Part shown: positions 8,593 to 18,835 of the stretch, in pieces
Position numbering within the stretch: position 1 is the first letter of the stretch
Layout: each line of letters starts with the position of its first letter
Assembly (NCBI RefSeq): GCF_008710095.1
Contig: NZ_VYKJ01000007.1
Location: 62,001-126,000 of the forward strand
Direction: 5' to 3'
DNA length: 64,000 nucleotides
Source of the DNA: Affinibrenneria salicis
Lineage (GTDB): Bacteria; Pseudomonadota; Gammaproteobacteria; Enterobacterales; Enterobacteriaceae
Notes under the pieces: model-generated
Told to the model about the DNA's origin: nothing
Databases searched by the model: none
What the model saw: the letters and a program-made list of their open reading frames with translations, nothing else
Made by a program: the position numbers and the translations under genes

Positions 8593-9954
8593 TCACTGCG
8601 CGTGCGGGTTGCGGGTGGTGGTGCCCGGCAGATTGCGCAGCAGCAGCGCGTACTCCAGCGCGATATCCTGCGGCACGGGCAAATAGACGATATGCCCGTT
8701 GCCCGGCGCCACATCGATCGGCTGGCCTTTGGCATTGCGCATGTCTTCCAGCGTGAACTGTACGTTGCCCTGCGGCGTCATCATTTCCACGCTGTCGCCC
8801 AGCGAGAATTTATTCTTCACCGCCACTTCCGCCAGATCATTCAGCCGCTGACCGGTAAATTCGCCCACGAATTGCTGCCGATCGGAAACGGAATAACCGT
8901 ACTCATAGTTCTGGTAGTCCTGATGGACATGGCGCCGCAGAAAACCTTCGGTGTAGCCGCGGTGCGCCAGCCCTTCCAGCGTTTGCAACAGCGTGGGATC
9001 GAACGGCTTGCCGGCCACCGCATCGTCGATAGCGCGGCGGTAGACCTGGGCGGTGCGGGCGCAGTAATAAAAGGATTTGGTGCGCCCTTCGATCTTCAGC
9101 GAATGAATGCCCATCTGCGTCAGGCGCTCGACGTGCTCGATGGCGCGCAAATCGCGCGAGTTCATAATGTAGGTGCCGTGCTCATCTTCGAAGGCGGTCA
9201 TGTACTCGCCGGGCCGCTGCGTCTCTTCCAGCATAAAGACGCGATCGGTCGGTTCCCCCAGGCCCAGCGTGGGTTCGACGGTTTTTACCGCGATGGGTTC
9301 GTGCTGATGCACGATATTGCCGATATCGTCTTCTTTGCCTTCCTGAACTTTGTATTCCCAGCGGCAGGCGTTGGTGCAGGTGCCCTGGTTCGGGTCGCGC
9401 TTGTTGATGTAGCCCGACAGCAGACAGCGGCCGGAATAGGCCATGCACAGCGCGCCGTGCACAAAGATTTCCAGTTCCATCTCCGGCACCTGCGCCCGGA
9501 TCTCGGCGATTTCGTCCAGAGACAATTCGCGCGACAGAATGACGCGGCTCAGCCCCATCTGCTGCCAGAATTTAACCGTGGCCCAGTTGACCGCATTGGC
9601 CTGGACCGACAGATGGACGGGCATCTGCGGAAAGTTTTCCCGCACCAGCATGATCAGTCCGGGATCGGACATGATCAGCGCGTCCGGCTGCATATCGATC
9701 ACCGGCTGCAAATCGCGCAGAAAGGTTTTTAGTTTGGCGTTGTGCGGGGCGATATTCACCACGACATAGAATTTTTTGCCCAGCGCGTGCGCTTCATTAA
9801 TGGCCTGAGCCAGCGTCTGGTGATTGAATTCGTTGTTGCGCACCCGCAGGCTGTAGCGGGGCTGACCGGCATAAATGGCGTCGGCGCCATAGGCGAACGC
9901 ATAGCGCATATTTTTCAGCGTGCCGGCCGGAGAAAGCAGTTCCGGTGTAAACAT
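8593..9954 (-). CDS. trhP: TrhP (YegQ), tRNA U34 hydroxylation protein
   Basis: 453 residues, the same as E. coli YegQ/TrhP, a U32-peptidase-family protein that hydroxylates uridine 34 of certain tRNAs in a prephenate-dependent route. The N-terminal PELLSPAGTLKNMRYAFAYG and the cysteine-rich stretch around HGALCMAYSGRCLLSG and TCTNACRWE (likely Fe-S ligands) are intact. The frame can be extended four codons to a TTG at 9966; I use the ATG at 9954, which gives the family N-terminus MFTPELL and has GAGAG upstream. It lies next to cyaR, as in E. coli. Confidence 0.96.
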   Translation of the reverse strand: MFTPELLSPAGTLKNMRYAFAYGADAIYAGQPRYSLRVRNNEFNHQTLAQAINEAHALGKKFYVVVNIAPHNAKLKTFLRDLQPVIDMQPDALIMSDPGLIMLVRENFPQMPVHLSVQANAVNWATVKFWQQMGLSRVILSRELSLDEIAEIRAQVPEMELEIFVHGALCMAYSGRCLLSGYINKRDPNQGTCTNACRWEYKVQEGKEDDIGNIVHQHEPIAVKTVEPTLGLGEPTDRVFMLEETQRPGEYMTAFEDEHGTYIMNSRDLRAIEHVERLTQMGIHSLKIEGRTKSFYYCARTAQVYRRAIDDAVAGKPFDPTLLQTLEGLAHRGYTEGFLRRHVHQDYQNYEYGYSVSDRQQFVGEFTGQRLNDLAEVAVKNKFSLGDSVEMMTPQGNVQFTLEDMRNAKGQPIDVAPGNGHIVYLPVPQDIALEYALLLRNLPGTTTRNPHAQ

Positions 9955-10121
9955 GGTGTCTCTCAATGTCTGATGTCAGGTCAGGCTGCTCCGGGGGAGC
10001 AGTAAAGGCGGGGGATTTTAACGCCTGCGCGGGGAAAATGCAGCAAGGGCGGATAAAAAGTATGGCTATTAATGCCGGTCTGGGCCGCGGTAGGCGCGCG
10101 CGTCGGCCAGACCGACGGGGC

Positions 10122-10460
10122 TCAGAGGGTTTTGTCGCGGATATCGGCGGTAGGGCCGTTGGCGATCACCGACTGGACGCCTTTCTTCGCGGCTTCCTGC
10201 GCGCTGTACTGTTCGCTGGTGCCAATCACCTGATGATTCTTCGCCTTCAGAACGAAATAGGGTTCGCCGCGGACGCTGGTTTTGTACTCAAAATTGCTTT
10301 CATCCGGCGAGTTGCTCTGCACGGAGGCGATGCCTTTGTGCGCGGCCTCTTTGGTGGTGTAGCGTTCACTGGTCAGGATGGTTTCGTGGTTGCCCGCTTT
10401 GAGGTTGAAGTAGAACTGGTTGTCTTTGGCTTTGCTTAATACGTAATAACCCATTGCCAT
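10122..10460 (-). CDS. yegP: YegP, UPF0339 family protein
   Basis: 112 residues made of two copies of a roughly 50-residue motif: FYFNLKAGNHETILTSERYT and YFVLKAKNHQVIGTSEQY, each followed by a KGI/V-x-S-V helix. This is the UPF0339/DUF1508 architecture; E. coli YegP is 110 aa. Function is unknown. A Shine-Dalgarno sequence GGAG lies just upstream of the ATG at 10460. It is next to trhP, as in E. coli. Confidence 0.93.
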   Translation of the reverse strand: MAMGYYVLSKAKDNQFYFNLKAGNHETILTSERYTTKEAAHKGIASVQSNSPDESNFEYKTSVRGEPYFVLKAKNHQVIGTSEQYSAQEAAKKGVQSVIANGPTADIRDKTL

Positions 10461-10578
10461 TATTTTTCTCCGTAAAACGCACCATTGCGCTGTTTCAGTA
10501 TAGACATCGCGCGGGCGTTGTGCGGACGGCGGACCAAAAAGCGGCGCCGGATAGCCGGCGCGCGGCGAACGACGGCGC

Positions 10579-11538
10579 TTAGCGCTGCATGATGCCTTTG
10601 CCGGTCAGACGGTCGCGGTCATGCGGACGGCGTAAATCAAACGCCGGACCCTGAGGAATGATGCCGGTCGGGTTAAGCCACAGGATGCCGTAATAGCCGG
10701 TCTTGATATGCTGTTCGTTGACCGTTTCGGCGACGCCGGGCCACTGATACAGCTCGCGTAGGTAGTTCGACAGGTTCGGGTAATCCTCAATGCGGCGGAT
10801 GTTGCATTTGAACGCGCCGTGGTAGGCGATATCGAAGCGCACCAGGGTGACGAACAGACGCCAGTCGGCCTCGGTCAGATATTCGCCGGCGATATAGCGC
10901 TGACCGGCCAGATGGGCTTCCACGATATCCAGCGTGCTGAACAGGGCGCTGACCGCCTCATCATAGCTGGCCTGGGTTTTGGCGAAGCCGGTGCGGTATA
11001 CTCCGTTATTGATATTGGGATAGATGATGTCGTTCCAGTGGTCGATCTGCGCCCGCAGCGGCGCCGGGTAAAAATCATCCCGGTTGCCGGTCAGATCGTC
11101 GAACGCGTGGTTCAGAATACGAATAATATCGGCGGACTCATTATTAATAATGCGACCGTCTTTACGATCCCATAATACGGGCACCGAAACCTTGCCGGTA
11201 TAGCGGGCATGGCTGGCGGTGTAGAGCTGATGCAGATAGCGGATCGGGCCGACGTGTTCGCCGGCATCCTGCGGGGCGGTGAATTGCCAGCCGTTGTCGC
11301 CTATTTTCGCTTCGGCCACCGACAGAGAGATAATCCGCTCCAGCCCTTTCAGCTTGCGAAAGATCAGCGTGCGCGAAGCCCACGGACACAGCCAGGAGAC
11401 AAACAGTTGATAGCGGCCGCTTTCCGCGCGCAGACTGGTTGTCCGGAATTTGGTTTCTTCGCGATGGAACGCCCCGTTTTTAATCTCTTCGGCGGCGACG
11501 TCGCCATTCACCCATTTGCCCTCCACTAATCCCGACAC
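10579..11538 (-). CDS. Glutathionyl-hydroquinone reductase (Xi-class GST)
   Basis: 319 residues of the YqjG/PcpF/ECM4 family, cytoplasmic enzymes that reduce glutathionyl-hydroquinones. The catalytic cysteine is in SWLCPWASRT (Cys51); VPVLWDRK and NNESADIIRI form the glutathione site; the C-terminal GST helical domain follows from about residue 150. It is somewhat shorter than E. coli YqjG (328), lacking part of the N-terminal insertion, and may be a paralogue rather than the orthologue. The start is GTG at 11538 with AAGGGGG upstream; an ATG 4 nt before it is out of frame. It is inserted between yegP and the bae genes compared with E. coli. Confidence 0.88.
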   Translation of the reverse strand: MSGLVEGKWVNGDVAAEEIKNGAFHREETKFRTTSLRAESGRYQLFVSWLCPWASRTLIFRKLKGLERIISLSVAEAKIGDNGWQFTAPQDAGEHVGPIRYLHQLYTASHARYTGKVSVPVLWDRKDGRIINNESADIIRILNHAFDDLTGNRDDFYPAPLRAQIDHWNDIIYPNINNGVYRTGFAKTQASYDEAVSALFSTLDIVEAHLAGQRYIAGEYLTEADWRLFVTLVRFDIAYHGAFKCNIRRIEDYPNLSNYLRELYQWPGVAETVNEQHIKTGYYGILWLNPTGIIPQGPAFDLRRPHDRDRLTGKGIMQR

Positions 11539-11692
11539 GCATCCCCCTTGCTGATTGCTTATATATTAATATTCAATTGGTTATAAACCACTTTCGTCAG
11601 CGGTCAGGATCAAATGGTAACAGGGGCGGCGAAAGTATAAACGTCAAATTTTTAAACGAATCATGCAGATCTTTTGACGGAGCGCGCGGCCG

Positions 11693-12187
11693 CTAGTCGA
11701 CGGCCTGACGGGCGGCCAGCGTGGTTAATTGCGCCCTCGTTTGCTCGCGCCGGGCCATTTCCGATGCGCTCAACGGCCGTTCGCAATAGATGCGGCTGAG
11801 ATATAAGATGACATCGTTGCCGTCCGGCTCGGCGGGATAATCCGGGTGAGCGGCAATCTCCCGCAGCAGTTCGGGCGTCACCGGCGCGGCGTGGAAATGG
11901 AGGCTGAAACCCGGCGAGAAACCGAGCTTCCAGAACATGACCTTATCCGGCCGGCAGAACTGCAGCAGCAGTTGTTCAACCCGTTTCATCACGCCGCCCA
12001 GCCCGGATAGCGCCGCCGCATCAAGCTGGCTGATCTCCGTCGCCGCTGAACGCGATGAGATCATCAGGTAGCCCGGATAGCGCGCGTCGCGCCGCAGATT
12101 GACCTGCCAGTAATCCGTGGCGAAGATGACGTCGCCGTCCTGCGCCGCCGGCCGCTGCGGCTGGTCGTCATCAGCGCGCTGATTCAT
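11693..12187 (-). CDS. HIT-family nucleotide-binding protein
   Basis: 164 residues with a histidine-triad fold: after a beta-rich N-terminal half comes FSLHFHAAPV at about 94-103. Aligned to the canonical H-x-H-x-H motif, the first histidine is Ser95, while the nucleophilic histidine (His97) and the third (His99) remain. HIT proteins are nucleotide hydrolases or transferases; the substrate here is unknown. The frame opens at 12211, but ATG 12187 has GGAGGG 5 nt upstream and was chosen. It lies 37 bp after the baeR stop and may be read from the mdt-bae transcript. Resembles short HIT proteins of other plant-associated enterobacteria. Confidence 0.75.
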   Translation of the reverse strand: MNQRADDDQPQRPAAQDGDVIFATDYWQVNLRRDARYPGYLMISSRSAATEISQLDAAALSGLGGVMKRVEQLLLQFCRPDKVMFWKLGFSPGFSLHFHAAPVTPELLREIAAHPDYPAEPDGNDVILYLSRIYCERPLSASEMARREQTRAQLTTLAARQAVD

Positions 12188-12224
12188 ATCGTCCCTCCGT
12201 GAGCCCGCCATTGCCGGCTGGCGG

Positions 12225-12935
12225 CTAAGCCTGGTCCGCGACGGGCGATTCCCAGCGGTAGCCGATACCGTACACCGCGCGAATAAACGTCGCCTCTTCG
12301 CCCAGCGCTTCCAGCTTGCGGCGCAGGTTTTTGATATGGCTATCGATAGTGCGATCCGTCACCACCCGATAGTCGTCGTACAGCTGATTGAGCAACTGCT
12401 CGCGTGAAAATACCTTGCCGGGGGCCGAGGAAAGGGTTTTCAGCAAGCGGAATTCGGCCGGCGTCAGATCGAGTTTTTGCCCCTGATAGCTGGCCTGAAA
12501 ACTCGTTTCATCGATGATCAGGGCCGGCGGCGCGGGCGGCTCGCTCTGCTGTTGCCATTGGCAGCGGCGCAGCAGCGTTTTGACTCGCGCCACCACTTCG
12601 CGCGGGCTGTAGGGCTTGCAGATATAGTCATCGGCGCCGATTTCCAGCCCCAGCAGGCGATCGATCTCTTCGCTGCGCGCAGTCACCATGATAATCGGCA
12701 CGTTGGAGAAGCGGCGGATTTCGCGGCAGACGGTGAGGCCGTCGCTGCCGGGCAACATCAGATCGAGCAGTATCAGGGCGACATCATGCTGACGCACCCA
12801 GGGAACGACATCATTGCCCTGCTGCAGCCAGCAGGTCGGGTAGTCGGCCGCCTGCAGGTAATCGACCAGCAATTGGCCCAGCTTCGGTTCATCTTCAACG
12901 ATTAAAATCGGGGCTGCGGGCGAAGAAACGGTCAT
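12225..12935 (-). CDS. baeR: BaeR, envelope-stress response regulator
   Basis: 236 residues: receiver domain (about 8-120) with the phosphoacceptor Asp58 in [10 protein letters not shown] and conserved Lys in ICKPYSPRE, then an OmpR/PhoB-type winged helix ending [11 protein letters not shown]. BaeR with BaeS activates mdtABCD and other envelope-stress genes in response to indole, tannins, flavonoids and metals (E. coli knowledge). The gene follows baeS by 10 bp as the last certain member of the mdtABCD-baeSR operon. Confidence 0.96.
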   Translation of the reverse strand: MTVSSPAAPILIVEDEPKLGQLLVDYLQAADYPTCWLQQGNDVVPWVRQHDVALILLDLMLPGSDGLTVCREIRRFSNVPIIMVTARSEEIDRLLGLEIGADDYICKPYSPREVVARVKTLLRRCQWQQQSEPPAPPALIIDETSFQASYQGQKLDLTPAEFRLLKTLSSAPGKVFSREQLLNQLYDDYRVVTDRTIDSHIKNLRRKLEALGEEATFIRAVYGIGYRWESPVADQA

Positions 12936-12945
12936 AGGCTGGATT

Positions 12946-14328
12946 TTACTCTGCTGCCTGTAATGGAAGTTCCACGGTCATGGTCAGACCGCCTGTGGGC
13001 GAATGCTCAGCATACAGCCGTCCGCCGTGCGCCTCAACGATATTATTACACACCGACAGGCCGAGCCCCGAGCCGCCGCTGTTGCGGTTGCGCGAACTCT
13101 CGGCGCGATAAAAACGCTCGAAAATCAGCGTCAGTTGTTCATCGCTGACCCCCGGCGCGCTGTCCTGCCAGCTTAGTCTGAGCAGATCGCGGCTGAGGCT
13201 CGCCCGCACCAGCAACTGACCGCCGCCGTCGGTATAGCGCAGGCTGTTTTCCAGCAGGTTATTAAACAGCTGGGTCAGCCGATCGGGATCGCCGAACACT
13301 CTGGCCGAAGGCGGGAAATCGGTGCGCAGCGCGATCTGTTTTTGCTGATAGCGTTCGCGGAACGCGGCAATCGTGATCTGCAGCAGGTGAATGGCATCCA
13401 GCGTCGATTTGCGGTAGGCCAGCGCGCCGTGGTCGGACAGCGACAGCTGGTGCAGATCGTTCACCAGTTTGGTCAGGGTGGCGACTTCGCTCTGCAGCGA
13501 CAGCAGCGACGCGCGATCCGGCCGGCGTACGCCGTCGAGGATCGCCTCCAGTTCGCCGCGCAGCACGGTCAGCGGCGTGCGTAGTTCATGCGATACGTCG
13601 GCCATAAACACGCGGCGCGAGCGCTCATTTTTCTCCAGCGTGTTGGCGAGCTGATTAAAATCCTGCGCCAGGCGGCCCAGTTCGTCGCGGCTGCCGACTT
13701 CTACCCGGGTATTGAATTTGCCCGCCGCCAGCAGGTGCATGCCGCTCACCAGACGCCGCACCGGCGCGAGCAGACCGCGCGACATCAGCCAGGTGGCGGT
13801 CAGCGCCAGCAGCGTGGACAGTGCGACGATCAGCCAACTGGTGCGGCGCTGTTGCCGATCGAAATTAATATCGGTGTCGCGCGTCAGCCCGGACACCGGC
13901 GAGGCGACCACCCAGCCGACATTGCGTCCGTCAGCGTTGATCGGCAGCCAGCTGCTGCCGTCGGGAATGGGCGATGACGAACCGGCCAGCCGTTTCTTTT
14001 GCGCGTCCATCACCCACAGCCGGGTGCGCCAGCCGTGCAGCGGCAGTCCGGCCGTATCGTCCCGGCCGCCGGTCTGTTCAAAAGAGCGCAACAGGCGAAA
14101 CAGCAGCCGTTCGTCGTTGTGCAGAAAGCGCCAGTCGTCGCCGTTTTGCTGGTAAATATCCTCCAGCGCGTCGCGTAACTGCAGGGCGCGCTGCTCGTTG
14201 CCGCGCTCAATGTAATCGATAAAACCGCGTTCAAAGCTGATGCGCACGCCCCAGTGCATGGTGATCAACACCAGCATGCAGGTGGCGAAAATGGCGCAGA
14301 ATAATTTGCCGCTGATGCCTGGTCTCAT
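12946..14328 (-). CDS. baeS: BaeS, envelope-stress sensor histidine kinase
   Basis: 460 residues. One membrane helix at about 8-28, a periplasmic sensor domain, a second helix near 160-185, a HAMP linker to about 235, then the dimerisation helix with the phosphorylated histidine in [18 protein letters not shown]. The ATPase domain shows the N box ([12 protein letters not shown]), a D/G box and [10 protein letters not shown]. BaeS phosphorylates BaeR under envelope stress. It follows mdtD by 7 bp. It appears intact even though the operon's pump subunit mdtC is interrupted upstream. Confidence 0.95.
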   Translation of the reverse strand: MRPGISGKLFCAIFATCMLVLITMHWGVRISFERGFIDYIERGNEQRALQLRDALEDIYQQNGDDWRFLHNDERLLFRLLRSFEQTGGRDDTAGLPLHGWRTRLWVMDAQKKRLAGSSSPIPDGSSWLPINADGRNVGWVVASPVSGLTRDTDINFDRQQRRTSWLIVALSTLLALTATWLMSRGLLAPVRRLVSGMHLLAAGKFNTRVEVGSRDELGRLAQDFNQLANTLEKNERSRRVFMADVSHELRTPLTVLRGELEAILDGVRRPDRASLLSLQSEVATLTKLVNDLHQLSLSDHGALAYRKSTLDAIHLLQITIAAFRERYQQKQIALRTDFPPSARVFGDPDRLTQLFNNLLENSLRYTDGGGQLLVRASLSRDLLRLSWQDSAPGVSDEQLTLIFERFYRAESSRNRNSGGSGLGLSVCNNIVEAHGGRLYAEHSPTGGLTMTVELPLQAAE

Positions 14329-14335
14329 CGTTGCC

Positions 14336-15739
14336 TCACGAATGGCGCGGGAGCGTCGCCTGGCGGAGTTTTTCCTTCGGCACGCGCTGAAAAATAAACG
14401 CCGGCAGGGCGATAATCACGCTCATGCACAGATAGCTGTAGAGAAACGCGTGCTGTACATCGGCGCTTTGCGCCACCACGTGCTGTTGGGCGAAAATACC
14501 GAGCAGCATACCGGCCAGACTGACGCCCAGGCTGGTGGTCAGCTGCATCACCATAGACAGCAGGCTGTTGCCGCCGCTGGCCAGCGTATCGGGCAGATCT
14601 TTCAGCGTCAGCGTGTTCATGGCGGAAAAACGCACCGAATTGACTATGCCAAGCAAAAACAGCACCAGCGGAATCACCCAGACCCACTCCAGCAGCGCGA
14701 CCAGCGCGAACAGCAGCGTCACCAGCGCCAGCGCGACGGTGGACCAGACCAGCACCTGACGATAGCCGAAGCGGTTGACGATCTGCACCACGATCCGCTT
14801 CACGCCCATACTGCCGATGACCATCGGGATCATCATCAGGCCGGCGTGGAAAGGCGAGTACCCCATGCCGATCTGCAGAAACACCGGCGTCATAAAGGGC
14901 AGCATGCCGCTGCCGATGCGGGCAAAGAAGCTGCCGTTTAGCCCGATGCTGAAGGTGCGGGTGTTGAGCAGGCGCAGATCGAACAGCGCGCGCGCATTGT
15001 TGCGGGCGTGCCAGCCGTACAGCAGCAGGGAACCGACGCCGAGCGCCACCAGCACGACGATCGCCGTCGCGGGAATCCCCAGAATCTTATTGCCGTCCAG
15101 CGCCAGCGTCAGCGTCGCCATCGCGCAGGCCAGCATAAAGAAACCGCTGATATCGAAGCGTTGCGTCGGCATGGTGTAGTTGGGCATCAGCAGCCAGGTG
15201 GCGATCGCGCCAATGATGCCGACCGGAATATTGATTAGAAAAATCCAGTGCCAGCTAACGTATTCCACCAGCAGGCCGCCGACGACCGGCCCCATCAGCG
15301 GGCCGACCTGGCCGGGCAGGGTCACGAAGGTCATCGCCGCCATATACTGATCGCGCGGCACGATTTTCATCACCGTCAGCCGGCCGACCGGCACCATCAT
15401 GGCGCCGCCGACGCCCTGTACCATGCGGGCCAGCAGCAGCTCATTAAGCGAGCCGGCGCTGGCGCAGAACAGCGAGCCCAGGGTAAACAGAATGATGGCG
15501 CTGAACAGGATGTTTTTCACGCCGAGGCGATCGGCCAGCCAGCCGCTGGCCGGCAGCATGACCGCGACGGTCAGCACGTAGGAAACGATCACCGAATGCA
15601 TGTGCAGCGGGCTTTCATTCAGGCTGACGGCCATTGAAGGCAGCGCCGTGTTAACGATAGTGGTATCGAGCGTTTGCATGAAGAAGCCAAAGGCAACAAT
15701 CCATAACTGCCAGCGAACGGAAGCGGGCTGCTGGGGCAT
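14336..15739 (-). CDS. mdtD: MdtD, major-facilitator exporter of the mdt operon
   Basis: 467 residues (E. coli 471), a DHA2-type 14-helix major-facilitator protein of the inner membrane. Visible are the motif C-like region [20 protein letters not shown] and many hydrophobic segments. In E. coli MdtD is encoded with the MdtABC pump but is not required for its multidrug phenotype; an iron-citrate export role has been proposed. It lies 3 bp after mdtC and could suffer polarity from the mdtC stop. Confidence 0.94.
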   Translation of the reverse strand: MPQQPASVRWQLWIVAFGFFMQTLDTTIVNTALPSMAVSLNESPLHMHSVIVSYVLTVAVMLPASGWLADRLGVKNILFSAIILFTLGSLFCASAGSLNELLLARMVQGVGGAMMVPVGRLTVMKIVPRDQYMAAMTFVTLPGQVGPLMGPVVGGLLVEYVSWHWIFLINIPVGIIGAIATWLLMPNYTMPTQRFDISGFFMLACAMATLTLALDGNKILGIPATAIVVLVALGVGSLLLYGWHARNNARALFDLRLLNTRTFSIGLNGSFFARIGSGMLPFMTPVFLQIGMGYSPFHAGLMMIPMVIGSMGVKRIVVQIVNRFGYRQVLVWSTVALALVTLLFALVALLEWVWVIPLVLFLLGIVNSVRFSAMNTLTLKDLPDTLASGGNSLLSMVMQLTTSLGVSLAGMLLGIFAQQHVVAQSADVQHAFLYSYLCMSVIIALPAFIFQRVPKEKLRQATLPRHS

Positions 15740-15742
15740 TCG

Positions 15743-18700
15743 TCAGGATCCTCCGTCGAGAGTGGGGCCGGGCTGCGCGCTCGGGCGGCGGCGCCAGTGG
15801 CGCAGACGGTCAAAGAACAGGTAAACCACCGGCGTGGTATAGAGCGTCAGGATCTGGCTGACCACCAGGCCGCCGACAATGGTGATGCCCAGCGGCTGAC
15901 GCAGCTCCGCTCCGTCGCCGTAGGCGAGCGCCAGCGGCAGCGCGCCGAACAGCGCCGCCAGGGTGGTCATCATGATCGGGCGAAAACGCAGCAGGCTGGC
16001 CTGAAAAATCGCCTCTCTGGCGCTTAGCCCGCCGCTGCGCTGCGCGACCAGCGCGAAGTCGACCATCATAATGGCATTTTTCTTCACGATCCCGATCAGC
16101 AACATAATACCGATTAAGGCTATCAGGCTAAAGGGGGCGCCGAACCATTCCAGCGCCAGCAGCGCGCCGACCCCGGCGGGCGGCAGGGTAGAGAGGATGG
16201 TCAGCGGGTGAATATAGCTTTCATACAGCACGCCCAGCACCAGATACACCGTGATGATGGCCGCCAGGATCAGCAACAGCTGCGAGCTTTGCTGCTGTTG
16301 AAACGTCTGCGCGGTGCCGGCGAATTGCCCGCGCACCGCCGGGGGCACGCCCAGCCCGGTCATTGTCCGGTCGATGGCGGCGGTGGCGTCCGACAGCGTA
16401 TAGCCTTCGGGCAGATTGAACGACAGCGTCGCGGCGGCGGACAGTCCCTGATGGTTGACCGACAGCGGCGCATTGGTCGGCTGCCAGCGGGCGAACCACG
16501 ACAGCGGAATCGGCTTGCCCGCGCTATTGATGACATACATTGCCTCCAGCGCGCGGGTATCCTGGGTCCACTGAGACGACACTTCCATCACCACTTTATA
16601 CTGATTCAGCGGCTGATAGATGGTGGAAATTTGTCGCTGGCCGAACGCATTATTGAGCAGACTGTTGGCGGCGGCGACGCTGACGCCCAGCCGCGCCATG
16701 GTGTCGCGGTCGTAAGTTAGCGCCAGTTCCGCGCCTTTGTCCTGTTGATCGGAATTGACGTCCGCCAACTGCGGCAGCTTACTCAACCCGGCGCGAATTT
16801 TCGGTTCCCACTGGCGCAGCAGACCGAGATCGTCGGACAGCAGGCTGTACTGGTAGCTGGCGTTGGCCTCGCGCCCGCCGATGCGGATATCCTGCACCGG
16901 CATTAAAAACAGTCTGGCGCCCGGTTCCTGCGCCAGCTTCATGCGCAGGCGGCCGATCACCTAGCTGGCGCTGACCTTGCGTTCAGCCAGCGGTTTGAGG
17001 GAAATGAACATCGAACCGCTGTTGGTGCGCGAACCGCCGGTGAAGCCGGTTACGCTGTCGACCGCCGGGTCGCTGTGCACAATCGCCATGAAATCCTGCA
17101 GTTTCTCTCTCATCGCCTGAAAGGAGATGCTCTGATCGGCCTGAATAAAACCGGTCAGCCGTCCGGTATCCTGCTCGGGGAAAAACGTTTTGGGAATGCT
17201 GATGTACAGCCAGACGCTCAGCGCCATAGTGGCGCACAGTACCAGCAACACCCAACGCGCGCGATCCAGCACCCAGAGCAGCGAGCGGCCGTAGCCGCGC
17301 TGCAGCGCCAGCAGCATACGGTTAAAACCGCGCGTGCGCGGCTGGCTGCGCGGCGGGGCCGCACGCAGCAAACGGGCGCACATCATCGGCGTCAGCGTCA
17401 GCGAAACCAACAACGAAATGCCGATCGCCACCGACAGCGTTACGGCGAACTCGCGGAACAGCCGGCCTGGCAGGCCATCCATCAGCAGCAGCGGGATAAA
17501 TACCGCCACCAGCGATAGGCTCATCGACAGCACGGTGAAGCCGACCTCGCGCACCCCCTGCAGCGCGGCGGTCAGCGGCTTTATGCCGGCTTCGACATGG
17601 CGGGAAATATTTTCCAGCACCACGATGGCGTCGTCCACGACAAAGCCGGTAGCGATGGTCAGCGCCATCAGCGACAGGTTATTCAGGCTGAAACCGCATA
17701 GGTACATGGCGGCGAAGGTGCCGATGAGCGAAACCGGTACGGCGACGGCCGGGATCAGCGTGGCGCGTCCGGAACGCAAAAATAAAAACACCACCAGAAT
17801 CACCATCGCCACGGCGATCACCAGCGACTGATCCACTTCGGCCAGCGAGGCGCGAATGGTCGGCGAACGGTCCTGGGCGATATCCAGCCGAATGCTGGCC
17901 GGAATCGCCGCCTGCAGCGCGGGCAGCGTCTGGCGAATATTGTCGATGGTGGAAATAATGTTGGAATCCGGCGCGCGGCGAATAATCAGCAGCACGGCGG
18001 GTTTGCCGTTGCTCATTCCGGCGTTGCGCGCGTTCTGCACGTCGTCGCTTACGCTGGCGACGTCGCGCAGGCGCACCGCGGCGCCGTTATTGTAGTGGAC
18101 GATCAGCGGCTGATAGTCCGCTGCGCGTTTTAGCTCGTCGTTGCTGTGTATCTGCCAGCGCCGCAGCCCGTTTTCCACCGCGCCGAGCGGGCGCAGCACG
18201 TTGGCCTGATTAATCGCCTCGCGCACCGTCTCCAGCGATACGCCCTGATTGAACAGCGCCTGCGGATTCAGTTCGACGCGCACGGCCGGCAGCGAACTGC
18301 CGCCGACGGAAACGTCGCCCACGCCTTCCAGCTGTGAAATCTTCTGCGCCAGCTGGGTGGAAGCGATATCGTACAGCTGGCCCTGATCGTAGATATCCGA
18401 GGTGAGCGTCAGGATCATGACCGGCGCATCGGACGGATTGACCTTGCGGTAGGTCGGCCTGCCGGGCATGCCGGCCGGCAGCAGGCTTTGCGCGGCGTTG
18501 ATTGCCGCCTGCACATCGCGGGCGGCGCTGTTGATATCGCGTTTGAGATCGAACACCAGAATGATCCGCGCGCTGCCGAGCGAACTCGTCGAGGTCATTT
18601 CGGTCACGCCGGCGATCCGCCCCAGAGAACGCTCGAGCGGCGTGGCGATCGACGAGGCCATGGTTTCCGGCGAGGCGCCGGGCAGCGAGGCGCTGACGAA

Positions 18701-18835
18701 AATCACCGGGAAATCCACCTGCGGCAGCGGCGAAACCGGCAGCAGACGGAAGCCGGTGATGCCGCACAGCACAATCGCCAGCGTCAGTAGCGTAGTGGCG
18801 ACCGGACGATGAATAAACAAGGCGAAGAAATTCAC
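15743..18835 (-). pseudogene. mdtC: mdtC interrupted by an in-frame amber codon
   Basis: RND multidrug pump subunit that normally pairs with MdtB. Codons 1-624 read [20 protein letters not shown] to [11 protein letters not shown], then TAG at 16963-16961, and the same frame continues [18 protein letters not shown] for 405 codons to the natural end. E. coli MdtC (1025 aa) has a glutamine at the equivalent site, so one CAG-to-TAG transition explains it. No other damage is visible: both repeats of the RND fold and the membrane helices are in frame. The 624-residue product would lack the second membrane half and be non-functional unless the amber is suppressed. mdtC overlaps mdtB by 4 nt. A sequencing error cannot be excluded. 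Confidence 0.9.

Noticed and set aside
8602..9732. 376-codon open frame opposite trhP
   Set aside because: Antisense shadow of a strongly conserved gene; low-complexity His/Gln/Gly composition typical of such shadows.
14240..15637. His/Gln/Arg-rich open frames opposite baeS and mdtD
   Set aside because: Composition is the reverse complement of membrane-protein codons; no start signals.
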